Source: Planctomycetota bacterium
GTDB taxonomy: Bacteria > Planctomycetota > Phycisphaerae > Phycisphaerales > Phycisphaeraceae
Assembly (NCBI GenBank): GCA_024279275.1
Contig: JAJRRS010000021.1
Span: 1-35,853 of the forward strand
Direction of reading: 5' to 3'
DNA length: 35,853 nt
The translations under genes were made by a program, and so were the position numbers. The notes below the pieces were generated by a model. It was not told where the DNA came from, ran no database searches, and saw only the letters and a program-made list of their open reading frames with translations. Every line of letters begins with the position of its first letter. The stretch's first letter is position 1. Of the stretch, positions 8,425-17,364 are shown one piece after another.

Positions 8425-9059
8425 AACGCTATACAGCCTTTAGCATGTGTACCCTCATGGCACTGATGATCGCCAGCCCCGCGATGGCGCAGGGCACAGC
8501 GACCGGCCCGAGTACCGCGCACACAGCGGATAGCGCCAACCAGGCGGGGTATGCGGGTGGTCCCAACGATTTAATCAACGGGCCGGGTCCGTACCCGATC
8601 GATCTGGACGTCGGCGGACTGCCTTGGAGAAAAGCATTCGCAGCAGACCCGGCGACAGGCTACTTCTCAGGCGGCAGCTTTAATCTGTTCGAGGAGGTCA
8701 TCAACGTCGGGACCGAGTCTTGGGACGGTTGGGTTGAAAACCTGATACCCGGTGCTATCGGTGCCGCGTGGTTAGGGGTCAGTGACATCCGGGTCAATGG
8801 CGTGTCCATCGCGTTCAACACCACGATCACCGGGTCGCTGCTGACTGTTGACGGGTTCTCGACTCTGGTATTGCCCGGCGACACACTCGAGCTGGACAAG
8901 CAAATGTTCACCACGGCCAACGTCATCGGCCCCGGCAATGCGGTGACACTGCTGTCGATTCAGCAGTTCCCCATCCCCGAGCCGGCGAGCGCGGCGCTGA
9001 TCGGGCTTGGCGGGTTGATGGTCCTTGGTAAGAGGCGGGCGGATCGGTCGGTTGGCTGA
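8421..9059 (+). CDS. PEP-CTERM sorting domain protein
   Basis: The 212-residue secreted protein has a signal peptide (MKRYTAFSMCTLMALMIASP, cleavage near AMAQG) and the tail IPEPASAALIGLGGLMVLGKRR. It is the paralogue of the first gene of the cluster (3752-4378). Start and stop overlap by ATGA with the gene before it. The body contains EEVINVGTESWDGWVENLIPG and the segment VLPGDTLELDKQ; its function is unknown. It closes the plus-strand run, and the following gene is on the opposite strand. Confidence 0.85.
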   Translation: MKRYTAFSMCTLMALMIASPAMAQGTATGPSTAHTADSANQAGYAGGPNDLINGPGPYPIDLDVGGLPWRKAFAADPATGYFSGGSFNLFEEVINVGTESWDGWVENLIPGAIGAAWLGVSDIRVNGVSIAFNTTITGSLLTVDGFSTLVLPGDTLELDKQMFTTANVIGPGNAVTLLSIQQFPIPEPASAALIGLGGLMVLGKRRADRSVG

Positions 9060-9209
9060 ATGATACTTTGCGCAACAACCCGTCGGTGTGTGCAGAGTGA
9101 CGCGCTGGCGGGGGGGGCGAGTGTGGTGTTGATCAACGGGGCCTGCCTAGAAAATCCAGTTGGCAATCTTTGCAAACCCAACCGTCCGCCTTGATGATAA
9201 CCACACACC

Positions 9210-9557
9210 CTAAATCGGCTCCCCGCATTCGCTGCATTTGGGTTCTGATATGCCTTTGAGTATGTAACCGCATTTCCGGCAGCGGGTTTCGGAGTCGGAT
9301 GTGGGCTTAAGGATGAGGCGGTAGGCGGAGATTGCGACTAGACAGCCGAGTAACGCAAACGGCATTAGAAGAATTACTTGGAGGAGTAGGCGGCTCGACC
9401 AATTTAACACAAACTGCGGAGAGTGTTTGATGATCGTCATAGCCAGTATGTTTAACAATGAATAATACGATTCAGCGAAAGCGGCAAGCGTAGCTACGAC
9501 CGCGCCAGCAACCGCCGCAATGCTCCACCTCGTAACCTCTCGCTTTGTTATCCGCAT
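9210..9557 (-). CDS. Small membrane protein with C-terminal zinc ribbon
   Basis: Two membrane segments (about residues 10-28 and 50-76) are followed by CRKCGYILKGISEPKCSECG, a four-cysteine zinc ribbon in the spacing CxxC-x12-CxxC that is very common at the ends of planctomycete membrane proteins. The cytoplasmic ribbon may bind metal or a partner; the real role is unknown. AAGGGA lies before ATG 9557. The frame is open further to 9776, but that part has no start site and looks non-coding. Confidence 0.7.
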   Translation of the reverse strand: MRITKREVTRWSIAAVAGAVVATLAAFAESYYSLLNILAMTIIKHSPQFVLNWSSRLLLQVILLMPFALLGCLVAISAYRLILKPTSDSETRCRKCGYILKGISEPKCSECGEPI

Positions 9558-9910
9558 GGTCAATTCCCTTGTGCCGCCAAGTACCCATCGTTCAACTATT
9601 TGCCGTCCGCCTTGGAGAAGTTGGCGGCGAGGCGGTCGAGGCGAATATCTATGAGGTAGGCGTCGGACAGGATGATTATGGTAAACAAAAACCGCCCCAA
9701 CAACCGAAGTCGAAGGGACGGCTTTCCGGGGGCGAGTTGATAGGCGGATTGTCAGCGGCGGGGCGGTCTGCGTCAAGAGCCGAGATCAATATAGACCGCA
9801 TATAGCCAAGGGCGGATTAAGCGACCGTTTCCAGCGGGCGGATTAAAGGCGGAATAGGGCGGATTAAGACATGAAAAAACGCCTCTTACGTTATCGTAAG
9901 GGCGTTTTAA
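9558..9910. other. Intergenic stretch with short GGCGGATTAA repeats
   Basis: There is no supported gene. The decamer GGCGGATTAA occurs at 9811-9820, 9837-9846 and 9858-9867, with partial copies between, just before the terminator of tRNA-Ala. Confidence 0.5.
9876..9908 (-). terminator. Rho-independent terminator downstream of tRNA-Ala
   Basis: Arms AAAACGCC(T)CTTACG and CGTAAGGGCGTTTT pair around TTAT. On the minus strand the stem is followed by a T-run, so it ends tRNA-Ala transcription directly beyond the tRNA 3' end. Confidence 0.75.
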
Positions 9911-9983
9911 TGGAGCCAGCCGGGCTCGAACCGGCGACTTCCTGCTTGCAAAGCAGGCGCTCTCCCAACTGAGCTATGGCCCC
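9911..9983 (-). tRNA. tRNA-Ala (anticodon UGC)
   Basis: On the minus strand a complete cloverleaf is readable: acceptor GGGGCCA/TGGCTCC with one G-U pair, D-arm GCTC...GAGC, anticodon arm CCTGC-TTTGCAA-GCAGG with anticodon TGC, and T-arm GCCGG-TTCGAGC-CCGGC, with A73. The CCA end is not encoded. Confidence 0.95.
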
Positions 9984-10027
9984 GAGGGGGAGTCAGTATA
10001 TCGGCTTGGCGGGGGATGCCAAGTGAG

Positions 10028-11038
10028 TTAATAATAGCTTGGCCCGGCGGCCTGATTTCGCAGGGCGGCTTCGTAGCCTGCGAGGCTCAGGGCGGCGAGT
10101 ATCAGCAGTGAAGTCAATGCCAGGCCAATCGCGGTGCGCTGGTGGGTGGGGCGGGAATTCACCCAGGGGATCGACGTGACCCATAGCCCAAGCGGGGCGA
10201 CCGCCAGCATGCCCGCGACGATGTGGGGGGATGCGGCGTGCTGCATCTGCCAGGCGTAGTACCAGCCATAAACTAACAGCCCGAAGCTGGGAGGGAACAT
10301 TATGTCCACCGCGCTGCGGGCGGATAGGGGGCGGGCGTTTCGGCCAAGGGTTGCCAGCCAGCCGCCGCCGATGGCTGCTGCAAGGGATGCGGTGAGTTGT
10401 CCGCCGGTGATGCTGCCCGAAGCGATGGTGGTCCCGCCGATTGCCCCGGCTGTCGCGCCCAGGACAAAGACGATCAAGCGACCGCCCCCGGATGTACCCC
10501 CGGATGCACCCCCGGCCCCGGATAATTTGTCGGATCGTTGTGCGTAGAGTTGAAGCACTGCCCATACCGCGAGCATGACGGCGCCGATCCCGCCGAGCCA
10601 GAGGCACTTTTCATTTGTTGTCCAACGGGTGAGTTGGCTCTGCATCAAGACGTACACCGTGCCGACAACTACGCACAAGCGCAGAAGCCAGTGAACGATC
10701 TGCGGGAGTTTGGGTATCGCGTTGACAAGACCTACAACCATCGCTGCTGGGAGTATTGCGATCAAGACCCAGTGGTGCGCTTCCATCGGCTTCCAGGGTG
10801 GCAACCCCAGCAACGAAAGCATGCCGACCGTGGCACCTAAACCGATCCCAAGGGACCAGCCGATGACGGGTAAGGCCGGGGGAGAAACCGGGGGAGAAAC
10901 CGGGGGAAGAACCGGGGGGGAAGCCGTGGGCTGTGGGCTTGTTGGGTTGTCTCGACCGCGCACAAGCAGCCACACCGCCGCGGCGCCGATCAGCATCGGC
11001 AGCAGTAAGCCAAATGGGATCCAGTTCAGGTCTATCAC
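10028..11038 (-). CDS. Multi-pass membrane protein of unknown function
   Basis: The 336-residue protein has about 8-9 hydrophobic segments separated by short loops, so it is an integral inner-membrane protein. Between the first two segments is a low-complexity linker of repeated P-P-V-S/L units (about residues 35-57), encoded by tandem GGGGGAGAAACC-like repeats at 10878-10920. A glycine-rich loop lies near residue 175. The start is GTG 11038, which overlaps the stop of the YceI gene (GTGA), with GAGG a short way upstream, so the two genes are co-transcribed and probably coupled. I do not recognise the family. Confidence 0.65.
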   Translation of the reverse strand: MIDLNWIPFGLLLPMLIGAAAVWLLVRGRDNPTSPQPTASPPVLPPVSPPVSPPALPVIGWSLGIGLGATVGMLSLLGLPPWKPMEAHHWVLIAILPAAMVVGLVNAIPKLPQIVHWLLRLCVVVGTVYVLMQSQLTRWTTNEKCLWLGGIGAVMLAVWAVLQLYAQRSDKLSGAGGASGGTSGGGRLIVFVLGATAGAIGGTTIASGSITGGQLTASLAAAIGGGWLATLGRNARPLSARSAVDIMFPPSFGLLVYGWYYAWQMQHAASPHIVAGMLAVAPLGLWVTSIPWVNSRPTHQRTAIGLALTSLLILAALSLAGYEAALRNQAAGPSYY

Positions 11039-11604
11039 TGGCGTATGGCCTCGAAGCTTACGGTCAGGGTGACTTCCTCGCCGACCATTTCGAGCATGTT
11101 GTCCATGCCGAAGTCGCTGCGGTTGATGGTGAAGGTGGTCTCGAACCCGATGCGGTAGTTGCCCCAGGGGTCGTCGCCTTCGCCGACTTTGAGCATCTGG
11201 ACGGTGATCGGGTTGGTAACGCCGTGGAGCGTGATGTTGCCGGTGAGTTCGTAGCCGTCGTCGTTGGCGGTTGCTTGGGTGGACTCAAAGATGATCGTCG
11301 GGAATTGCCGGGCGTTGAAGAAGTCCGGGCCGCGGAGGTGGTCGTCGCGCTTGGCGTTATTGGTATCGACGCTGGCGGTTTGGACGGTGAATCCGAACGC
11401 CGCCTGTTCGCCGGTGGTGACCGAGCCAGCGATTTCGTTGAATCGGCCGTGCTGATTGCTGATATCCAGATGGCTGATTGAGAAGACGATGGCGGAGTGG
11501 GCGGGATCGACTTCCCACTGCTCAGCGGATGCGGAAGCACCGCCCGCACCCCCGGTTAACACAACCGCGGCGAGCAGGGCAAAATATTTGGTTACATGAG
11601 TCAT
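11035..11604 (-). CDS. YceI-family periplasmic lipid-binding-like protein
   Basis: YceI proteins are secreted lipocalin-like barrels that bind isoprenoid-type lipids. The 189 residues show a signal peptide (YFALLAAVVLTGGAGGASAS) and the family start W-VDPAHSAIVFSISHLDISNQHGRF. Then come VDTNNAKRDDHLRGPDFFNARQFPTIIFES, GNITLHGVTNPI and INRSDFGMDNM, all classic YceI blocks. AGGAGA precedes ATG 11604. The following membrane protein overlaps its stop, so the pair forms an operon. Confidence 0.92.
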   Translation of the reverse strand: MTHVTKYFALLAAVVLTGGAGGASASAEQWEVDPAHSAIVFSISHLDISNQHGRFNEIAGSVTTGEQAAFGFTVQTASVDTNNAKRDDHLRGPDFFNARQFPTIIFESTQATANDDGYELTGNITLHGVTNPITVQMLKVGEGDDPWGNYRIGFETTFTINRSDFGMDNMLEMVGEEVTLTVSFEAIRQ

Positions 11605-11772
11605 GAAAGTCTCCTGGTTTGAGGTTATGGTTCAATGCGAGGCCCGCCCTTGGATATGAACCGTGTCCCGCCCGGTCCTATTCCCAAGGTTGCTGGTAGG
11701 ATAGGCGGGTGTGCCGGGAAGGCAACAGGTTTGTTGGATTGTTGAAAAAAAAACAGGATGAGGAGCCATCGT

Positions 11773-12459
11773 ATGAAGCGGAACCATCAAGCATGTCAAC
11801 TTTCGGGATCACGGCTGGGCCTGCCGATGGCCCTGATGGTCGTATCCCTGATGCTGACCTCTTGCGGCAAGGCCTACTACGGGACGTGGGAAGCGTTGGG
11901 CGTTCACAAACGCGACATCATGGTTGACCGGGTTGAAAATGCTCGGGACGATCAGGAGGAGGCGAAGGAGCAGTTCGCCTCGGCACTGGAACAATTCTCC
12001 GCACTGTTCGAGTTCGATGGCGGCGAGTTGGAAGCCAAGTACAAAGCGCTCAAGTCTGAACTCGATGAAAGCGAGAAGCGGGCCGCTGCGGTGACCAGCC
12101 GGATCAGCTCGGTGGAGAGTGTGTCCGCCGCGTTGTTCGGTGAGTGGGAAACGGAGCTTGAGCAATACACCAACGCCAGCCTTCGATCCGCCAGTGAGAA
12201 ACAACTCAAGGAGACACGAAAGAAGTACGACCAGATGATCGCGGCGATGCATCGGGCTGAGGGGAAGATGCAGCCGGTGCTGTCAGCGTTTCGTGACCAG
12301 GTGTTGTTCCTCAAGCACAACCTCAATGCCCGCGCCATCGCCTCGATCGAGGGGACCGCAGGGGAGTTGGAAACTGATGTTGCTCAGTTGATCGCGGAGA
12401 TGCAGACGTCGATAGATGAGGCGGATGCGTTTATTGAGCAGATGGGGGTGGGGGAGTAG
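11773..12459 (+). CDS. DUF2959-family lipoprotein
   Basis: The 228-residue protein begins with a signal ending in LMLTSC, a lipobox whose Cys would be lipidated, followed by GKAYYGTWEALGVHKRDIMVDRVENARDDQEEAKEQFASALEQF, the recognisable DUF2959 start. The rest is almost entirely helical with heptad character (about residues 60-225), so it should form a long coiled coil in the periplasm. GAGGAG lies seven bases before ATG 11773; an in-frame ATG at 11758 lies upstream of that site and is less likely. The function of the family is unknown. Confidence 0.85.
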   Translation: MKRNHQACQLSGSRLGLPMALMVVSLMLTSCGKAYYGTWEALGVHKRDIMVDRVENARDDQEEAKEQFASALEQFSALFEFDGGELEAKYKALKSELDESEKRAAAVTSRISSVESVSAALFGEWETELEQYTNASLRSASEKQLKETRKKYDQMIAAMHRAEGKMQPVLSAFRDQVLFLKHNLNARAIASIEGTAGELETDVAQLIAEMQTSIDEADAFIEQMGVGE

Positions 12460-12535
12460 GTGTATTTTTCTCTGATGCAAATGGATCAAATCAAAGAATA
12501 CCAACCACAGAGACTCAGAGGCACAGAGAGGAGGT

Positions 12536-12618
12536 TATCCGCAGATTTCGCAGATGAAGAAGGAGCAAGCCCAACCTGCTTCTCTGAAAATCGGCGTAAT
12601 CGGCGTAATCTGCGGATA
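12536..12618. repeat. Intergenic inverted repeat
   Basis: TATCCGCAGATTTCGC (12536-12551) is mirrored by GGCGTAATCTGCGGATA (12602-12618) between the convergent lipoprotein and metH genes. A tandem AATCGGCGT pair adjoins the right arm, and CCACAGAGACTCAGAGGCAC precedes the left arm. This looks like the short dispersed palindromes found between convergent genes; it may act as a weak bidirectional terminator. Confidence 0.45.
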
Positions 12619-12661
12619 CATCCTCATCCGTTTGTATCCGATGCATTCGAACAAAAATAGT

Positions 12662-15600
12662 TTAGACGTTGAAATACTTCGCCTCGGGGTGATGCACGAT
12701 CAGGGCGCTGGTGGATTGTTCGGGGTCGATCTGCCAGTTTTCGGTGAGCTTGCAGCCGATACGTGACGGGTCCAGTAGCCTGAATAGCTTGTCCTGGTCG
12801 GACATTTCGGGGCAGGCGGGGTAGCCGAAGCTGTAGCGTGAGCCGCGGTACTTCTGGGTGAAGAGGTTGCGGATGTTGGGTGCGTCGTCGCCGTCGATGC
12901 CCAGTTCCTGGCGCATGCGTTTGTGCCAGAGTTCGGCGAGTGCTTCGGCGGATTCGACACTCAGGCCGTGGGTGTAGAGGTAGTCGGCGTAGTTGTTGTC
13001 GGTGAAAAGTTTGGCGGTCACTTCGCTGGCCTTGGGGCCGATGGTAACGCAGGACAAACCCAGCACGTCTTTGACGCCTGAATCGGCGGGGCGGAAGAAG
13101 TCGCTGATGCAGAGGTGCTTTCGACCGTCCTGCCGGGGGAAGCTGAACCGCTCGATTTCCTTGTCGTGATCGTCGGCGTCATAAACCACAAGGTCGTCGC
13201 CGTCGGCGTTGCAGGGGTAGTAGCCGTAGACGACCTTGGGCGTGAGGATGCCGTCGTCCTTCATCTGCTTCTTGAGTTTCTCGAACAAGGGTTCGATCTC
13301 GTCTTCTAATTGCTGCTCATATTCGGCATCGGTCTTTCGGCCTTTTTTAAGCTGCCATTGACCGCGGAACAGGGCGACCTTGTTGATGAACGGGTAGACC
13401 TGATCGATGTCGATATCGTCAATGACGCGGCTGCCGAAGAAGGGAGCGGTGGGGATGTTGGGAGCGGGGGAGACGGTGGGGCGTTGAACTGTAGAAACGG
13501 GCGATGAATCGCGCTCCACCGTTGCGGCGGCTTTGGCGCGTGCTTTTTGAGCCTGGGCTTTTTGTTCACTAGCTGCTCGCTTGGATAGCCTTGCCTCGAT
13601 TTCAGTTTCCAGTTCGTCGGCCTTGCCGGACTTCATCATGTCCATGATGCGCAAGCCCTCGAAGGCGTCCTTGCCGTGGTACACACGGCCGTCATAGACC
13701 TCGCGTAGGTGGCTGTCGCAGTAGTGTTTACTCAGCGCGGCACCGCCTAAGAGAATCGGAACATCAATCGCCTGGTCGTTCAATTCTTTGAGGTAGTCTT
13801 CCATGACCATCACCGACTTGACCAGCAGGCCCGACAGTCCGATGGCGTCGGCCTGGGTTTGCTTCCACTTGTCAACGATGTTGTTGATGGGTTGCTTGAT
13901 CCCGAGGTTGTGGACGGTGTAGCCGTTGTTGGTCAGGATGATGTCGACCAGGTTTTTGCCGATGTCGTGGACGTCGCCCTTGACGGTCGCCAAGACGATC
14001 GTGCCCTTGGTCTGGCCTTCGGATTTCTCCATGAAAGGTTCGAGGTGCGCGACAGCCATCTTCATGACCTCAGCAGACTGAAGCACGAACGGCAACTGCA
14101 TCTGTCCGGAGCCGAACAGTTCGCCGACGATTTTCATGCCTTTTAGCAGGTGGTCGTTGACGATTTCCAGAGGCGAATATTTTTTCATCGCCTCGTCGAG
14201 GGTGTCGGCAAGGGCTTTCTTTTCGCCGTCGATGATGTGTTTTTGCAAACGCTCTTCCAGAGGCAGTTCCGCGAGGTCCTGTTTGGTGGACTTGGCCTCG
14301 GCCCCGTCGGGGAACAGGTCAATGAATATCTGCAAGGGATCGGTGGTGTTTGAGCCGTCAGCCAGTGTTACCGCATCCTTGGGTGGACGGTTGTAAATCA
14401 ACTCGATCGCCGCGTCCCATTGCGCATCTTCGATCCGTGTCTTGGGCAGGATCTTGCTGACGTGCAGGATCGCGCTGGTCAGCCCCGCTTCAACTAGTTC
14501 GTGCAGGAAGGCGCTGTTAAGCACCTGCCGAGCGCCGGGGTTAAGCCCGAAGCTGACGTTGCTGAGTCCGCAGGTGATCTGACATTCGGGCATCGCCTCG
14601 GCGATCCGGCGTGTGCCTTCGATGGTCTCAAGCGCACTACGGCGATCCTTCTCCATACCTGTCGAGATAGGCAGCACCAGGGGATCAAACATCAGATCGC
14701 CGGGGGCAAGCCCGTGTTGTTCGGTGGCCAGCTTGAACATTCGCTGCGCAATTTCGATTTTGCGGTCGGCGGTGCGTGCCATCGCTTCCTCGGGGTCTTC
14801 GTCGATGGTCCCCAGTACCAGCCCTGCGCCGTAGGTCTTGGCGAGCTTGCACATCAGGGAAAATTTGTCTTCTCCGTCTTCGAGGTTCGCCGAGTTTATG
14901 ATGCACTTGCCGCCTGCCCGCTTCAGCCCGGCCTCGATCGTCTTGGGCTGGGTCGAGTCGAGCATCAGTGGCGCGTTGACCTGCTGAACCAACAGCCCGA
15001 CGACCTGATCCATATCTTTAACATTATCGCGCCCGGCGTAGTCGACGTTGACATCGATCACGTGCGAGCCTTCGCGCACCATCTCACGGGCCAGGCTCAT
15101 GATCTCGTCCCAGTTTTCCTCTTCGAGGAGACGCTTGAACTTGCGAGACCCCGAGGCGTTGGTGCGTTCGCCGACGTTGAGGATCGACAGGTCCTGGCGG
15201 TACTCGACCGCGCCCATCAATGAGGAAATAGCGGGTATCCAAGCCTCTTTGGAGACTTTGGCGGGCGTGCGATTGCCGACTTCTTTGACCAATTCAGCGA
15301 TGTGGTTCGGTGTCGTGCCACAGCAGCCGCCGACGATATTGATCCCGCAGGTCTCGACGAACTCGGCGACCTTCTTGGCGAAGGGTTCGGGTTGAAGCGG
15401 GAAAACAGTTTGGCCGTCAATCAACGCGGGAAGGCCGGCGTTGGGTAGCAGGCTTAGTTTGCCTGGCCAGTGCTTGGCGAGGTAGTTGACGTGTTCCGCC
15501 ATTTCGGCTGGGCCGGTGGCGCAGTTCATCCCCAGCGACAGGATCGGCAGGTCGCGCAACGCTGCTGCGACGCCTGCGATGTCGGTGCCGATGAGGGTTG

Positions 15601-16219
15601 TGCCGAACTGTTCGATCGTGACCTGCACCATGATCGGGATGTCGCCGTCGTTGTCGCCGGTGTCGGGGGTCAGGCCTTTTTCTTTAAGGACATCGAGCGC
15701 TGCGGCGATGACGCACTTGACCTGGAGGATGTCTTGCGCCGTTTCGATCAACAGCACGTCGGCGCCGCCGTCGATCAGGCCGCGGACTTGCTCGGCATAA
15801 CTGGCGTGCATCGTGTCCCAGTCGATGTTGCCCAGGGTGATGAGCTTGGTGCCCGGGCCGATAGAGCCGACGACGAACCGTGGCTTATCCTGGGTCGTAT
15901 ATTTGTCGCATGCTTTGCGCGCGACTTGGGCTGCTAACTTGTTGAGTTCGTGGACCCGGTCGGATAAATCCTGGTCTTCCATGGTATGGATGCTGGTATT
16001 GAACGAGTCGGTTTCGACCGCATCCGCACCTGCTTCCAGGAAAGTTTCGTGGATCTGCTGGATTACTTCGGGACGTGTCAGAAGCAGCACCTCGGTGCAG
16101 TTCTCCCGGCCGAGGTAGTCACGTTCCAGTTCCAGGTCTTCGATGGCGTGGATTGAAGTGCCCATCGCGCCGTCGAGGAACAGGACACGTTTTTTGAGTT
16201 GGTCGGCAAACTTGCTCAT
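12662..16219 (-). CDS. metH: Cobalamin-dependent methionine synthase
   Basis: MetH transfers the methyl group of methyltetrahydrofolate via cobalamin to homocysteine, in the cytoplasm. The 1185 residues cover all four modules. The homocysteine domain (1-320) has zinc ligands Cys233 (MNCATG) and Cys299-Cys300 (GGCCGT). The pterin-binding domain (about 340-620) has NVGERTNASGS and DSTQ. The cobalamin cap and Rossmann domains (about 640-890) have GDVHDIGKN, with the cobalt-binding His at about 751. The C-terminal AdoMet-dependent reactivation domain (about 930-1185) has RGSRYSFGYPACPE. An Ala/Lys-rich linker (about 890-925) joins the last two. A promoter lies about 100 bp upstream. I see no cobalamin or SAM riboswitch in the leader, only a short CCCGA...TCGGG hairpin. 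Confidence 0.97.
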   Translation of the reverse strand: MSKFADQLKKRVLFLDGAMGTSIHAIEDLELERDYLGRENCTEVLLLTRPEVIQQIHETFLEAGADAVETDSFNTSIHTMEDQDLSDRVHELNKLAAQVARKACDKYTTQDKPRFVVGSIGPGTKLITLGNIDWDTMHASYAEQVRGLIDGGADVLLIETAQDILQVKCVIAAALDVLKEKGLTPDTGDNDGDIPIMVQVTIEQFGTTLIGTDIAGVAAALRDLPILSLGMNCATGPAEMAEHVNYLAKHWPGKLSLLPNAGLPALIDGQTVFPLQPEPFAKKVAEFVETCGINIVGGCCGTTPNHIAELVKEVGNRTPAKVSKEAWIPAISSLMGAVEYRQDLSILNVGERTNASGSRKFKRLLEEENWDEIMSLAREMVREGSHVIDVNVDYAGRDNVKDMDQVVGLLVQQVNAPLMLDSTQPKTIEAGLKRAGGKCIINSANLEDGEDKFSLMCKLAKTYGAGLVLGTIDEDPEEAMARTADRKIEIAQRMFKLATEQHGLAPGDLMFDPLVLPISTGMEKDRRSALETIEGTRRIAEAMPECQITCGLSNVSFGLNPGARQVLNSAFLHELVEAGLTSAILHVSKILPKTRIEDAQWDAAIELIYNRPPKDAVTLADGSNTTDPLQIFIDLFPDGAEAKSTKQDLAELPLEERLQKHIIDGEKKALADTLDEAMKKYSPLEIVNDHLLKGMKIVGELFGSGQMQLPFVLQSAEVMKMAVAHLEPFMEKSEGQTKGTIVLATVKGDVHDIGKNLVDIILTNNGYTVHNLGIKQPINNIVDKWKQTQADAIGLSGLLVKSVMVMEDYLKELNDQAIDVPILLGGAALSKHYCDSHLREVYDGRVYHGKDAFEGLRIMDMMKSGKADELETEIEARLSKRAASEQKAQAQKARAKAAATVERDSSPVSTVQRPTVSPAPNIPTAPFFGSRVIDDIDIDQVYPFINKVALFRGQWQLKKGRKTDAEYEQQLEDEIEPLFEKLKKQMKDDGILTPKVVYGYYPCNADGDDLVVYDADDHDKEIERFSFPRQDGRKHLCISDFFRPADSGVKDVLGLSCVTIGPKASEVTAKLFTDNNYADYLYTHGLSVESAEALAELWHKRMRQELGIDGDDAPNIRNLFTQKYRGSRYSFGYPACPEMSDQDKLFRLLDPSRIGCKLTENWQIDPEQSTSALIVHHPEAKYFNV

Positions 16220-16314
16220 GCGGGGTGCCTAGTCTGTTGCCCGAGTTGATTCGGGTGGATTCAGTGGTTAGAAACGGGTTTCAGGACATATCATCCATTA
16301 ATCCGGATAAACAG

Positions 16315-16343
16315 ATGATAGCAATGCTGGATTGTCAAGGCAA
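16315..16343 (-). promoter_or_regulatory. Candidate metH promoter
   Basis: On the minus strand, TTGCCT and TATCAT are separated by 17 bases, a reasonable sigma-70-type promoter about 95 bp upstream of the metH start. Confidence 0.45.
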
Positions 16344-16483
16344 GGCGGGTCAAACGGTCTAATTACTCTGCAGTTGGGTAGCTAGCTTGGGTCTCACCGG
16401 GTGTTAAACCGGGGTCCAAACGGGGGTCTGACCGATAGAGACTATCGTCTGGTGATGTGAAAATTCGTTATTTGGGAGCGGTC

Positions 16484-17347
16484 ATGACCTGGTGGCAAGC
16501 GATATTGTTGGGGATTGTGGAGGGGTTGACGGAGTATTTGCCGGTCAGCTCGACGGGGCATCTGCTGATTGTTCAGGAGCTATTGGGGCTGGCGACGGGG
16601 TCGGCGTCGGCGAAGGAGGCGGCGGATGCTTACGCGATCTGCATCCAGGCCGGGGCGATCGTGGCGGTGCTTGGGTTGTATGCCGGGCGGATGAAGCAGA
16701 TGACCTGCGGGCTGATGGGGCGCGATCCTTTAGGGCAGAGGCTGGTGGTCAATATCCTTGCGGGGTTTGTGCCGGCGGCGGTGATCGGGTTGACGCTGAA
16801 TGATCTGATAAAGGAATACTTGTTCGGGCCTTGGCCGATCGTCATTGCGTGGCTGGTCGGTGGGGTGGCGATTCTGGTGGTTGATCGGTTGCGGGGGGGG
16901 CGGCGGCGTGGGGATGACACTACGCCGCGCGAAGGGTTTGACCTGATGGGTCTGACCTGGCGGCTGGCGTTGGTTGTTGGGTTTGCGCAGTGTCTGGCGA
17001 TGTGGCCGGGCGTGTCACGCAGCCTGGTCACGATCGTTGCGGGCGTGCTGGTGGGGTTGAGATTGGCGGCGGCGGTTGAGTTCAGCTTCCTGCTGGGGGT
17101 GGTGACGCTTGGTGCGGCGACGTGTTATGACCTACTTAAGCATGGCCGGGCCATGCTCGAAAATTATGGACCCGTTGAGATGTTTCTTGGGTTCCTGTTC
17201 GCCTTCATCTCTGCGGTCATCGCGATTAAGTGGATGGTCAACTACCTCAAGCAGCACGGGATGGCGGCGTTTGGCTACTACCGGATCGCGATCGCGGTGG
17301 TGGTGGCGGTGATGCTGTTGACGGGGGTACTTGGTGAATCTAACTGA
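16484..17347 (+). CDS. uppP: Undecaprenyl-diphosphatase (BacA/UppP family)
   Basis: This integral membrane enzyme dephosphorylates undecaprenyl diphosphate to recycle the lipid carrier of cell-wall synthesis. The 287 residues show the two family motifs: EGLTEYLPVSSTGH (about 13-26) with the catalytic glutamate and serine region, and the arginine motif WPGVSRSLVT (about 168-177). Around eight membrane segments are visible. ATG 16484 with GGGAG in front is preferred to GTG 16457. It stands alone, divergent from metH. Its presence fits a planctomycete with a peptidoglycan cycle. Confidence 0.95.
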   Translation: MTWWQAILLGIVEGLTEYLPVSSTGHLLIVQELLGLATGSASAKEAADAYAICIQAGAIVAVLGLYAGRMKQMTCGLMGRDPLGQRLVVNILAGFVPAAVIGLTLNDLIKEYLFGPWPIVIAWLVGGVAILVVDRLRGGRRRGDDTTPREGFDLMGLTWRLALVVGFAQCLAMWPGVSRSLVTIVAGVLVGLRLAAAVEFSFLLGVVTLGAATCYDLLKHGRAMLENYGPVEMFLGFLFAFISAVIAIKWMVNYLKQHGMAAFGYYRIAIAVVVAVMLLTGVLGESN

Positions 17348-17364
17348 GCGTTTGGCAGGGGAAG

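Noticed and set aside
16220..16456. Possible cobalamin or SAM riboswitch in front of metH
   Set aside because: The leader after the candidate promoter is only about 95 nt and holds one short hairpin; I find no cobalamin-box or SAM-I-like core.
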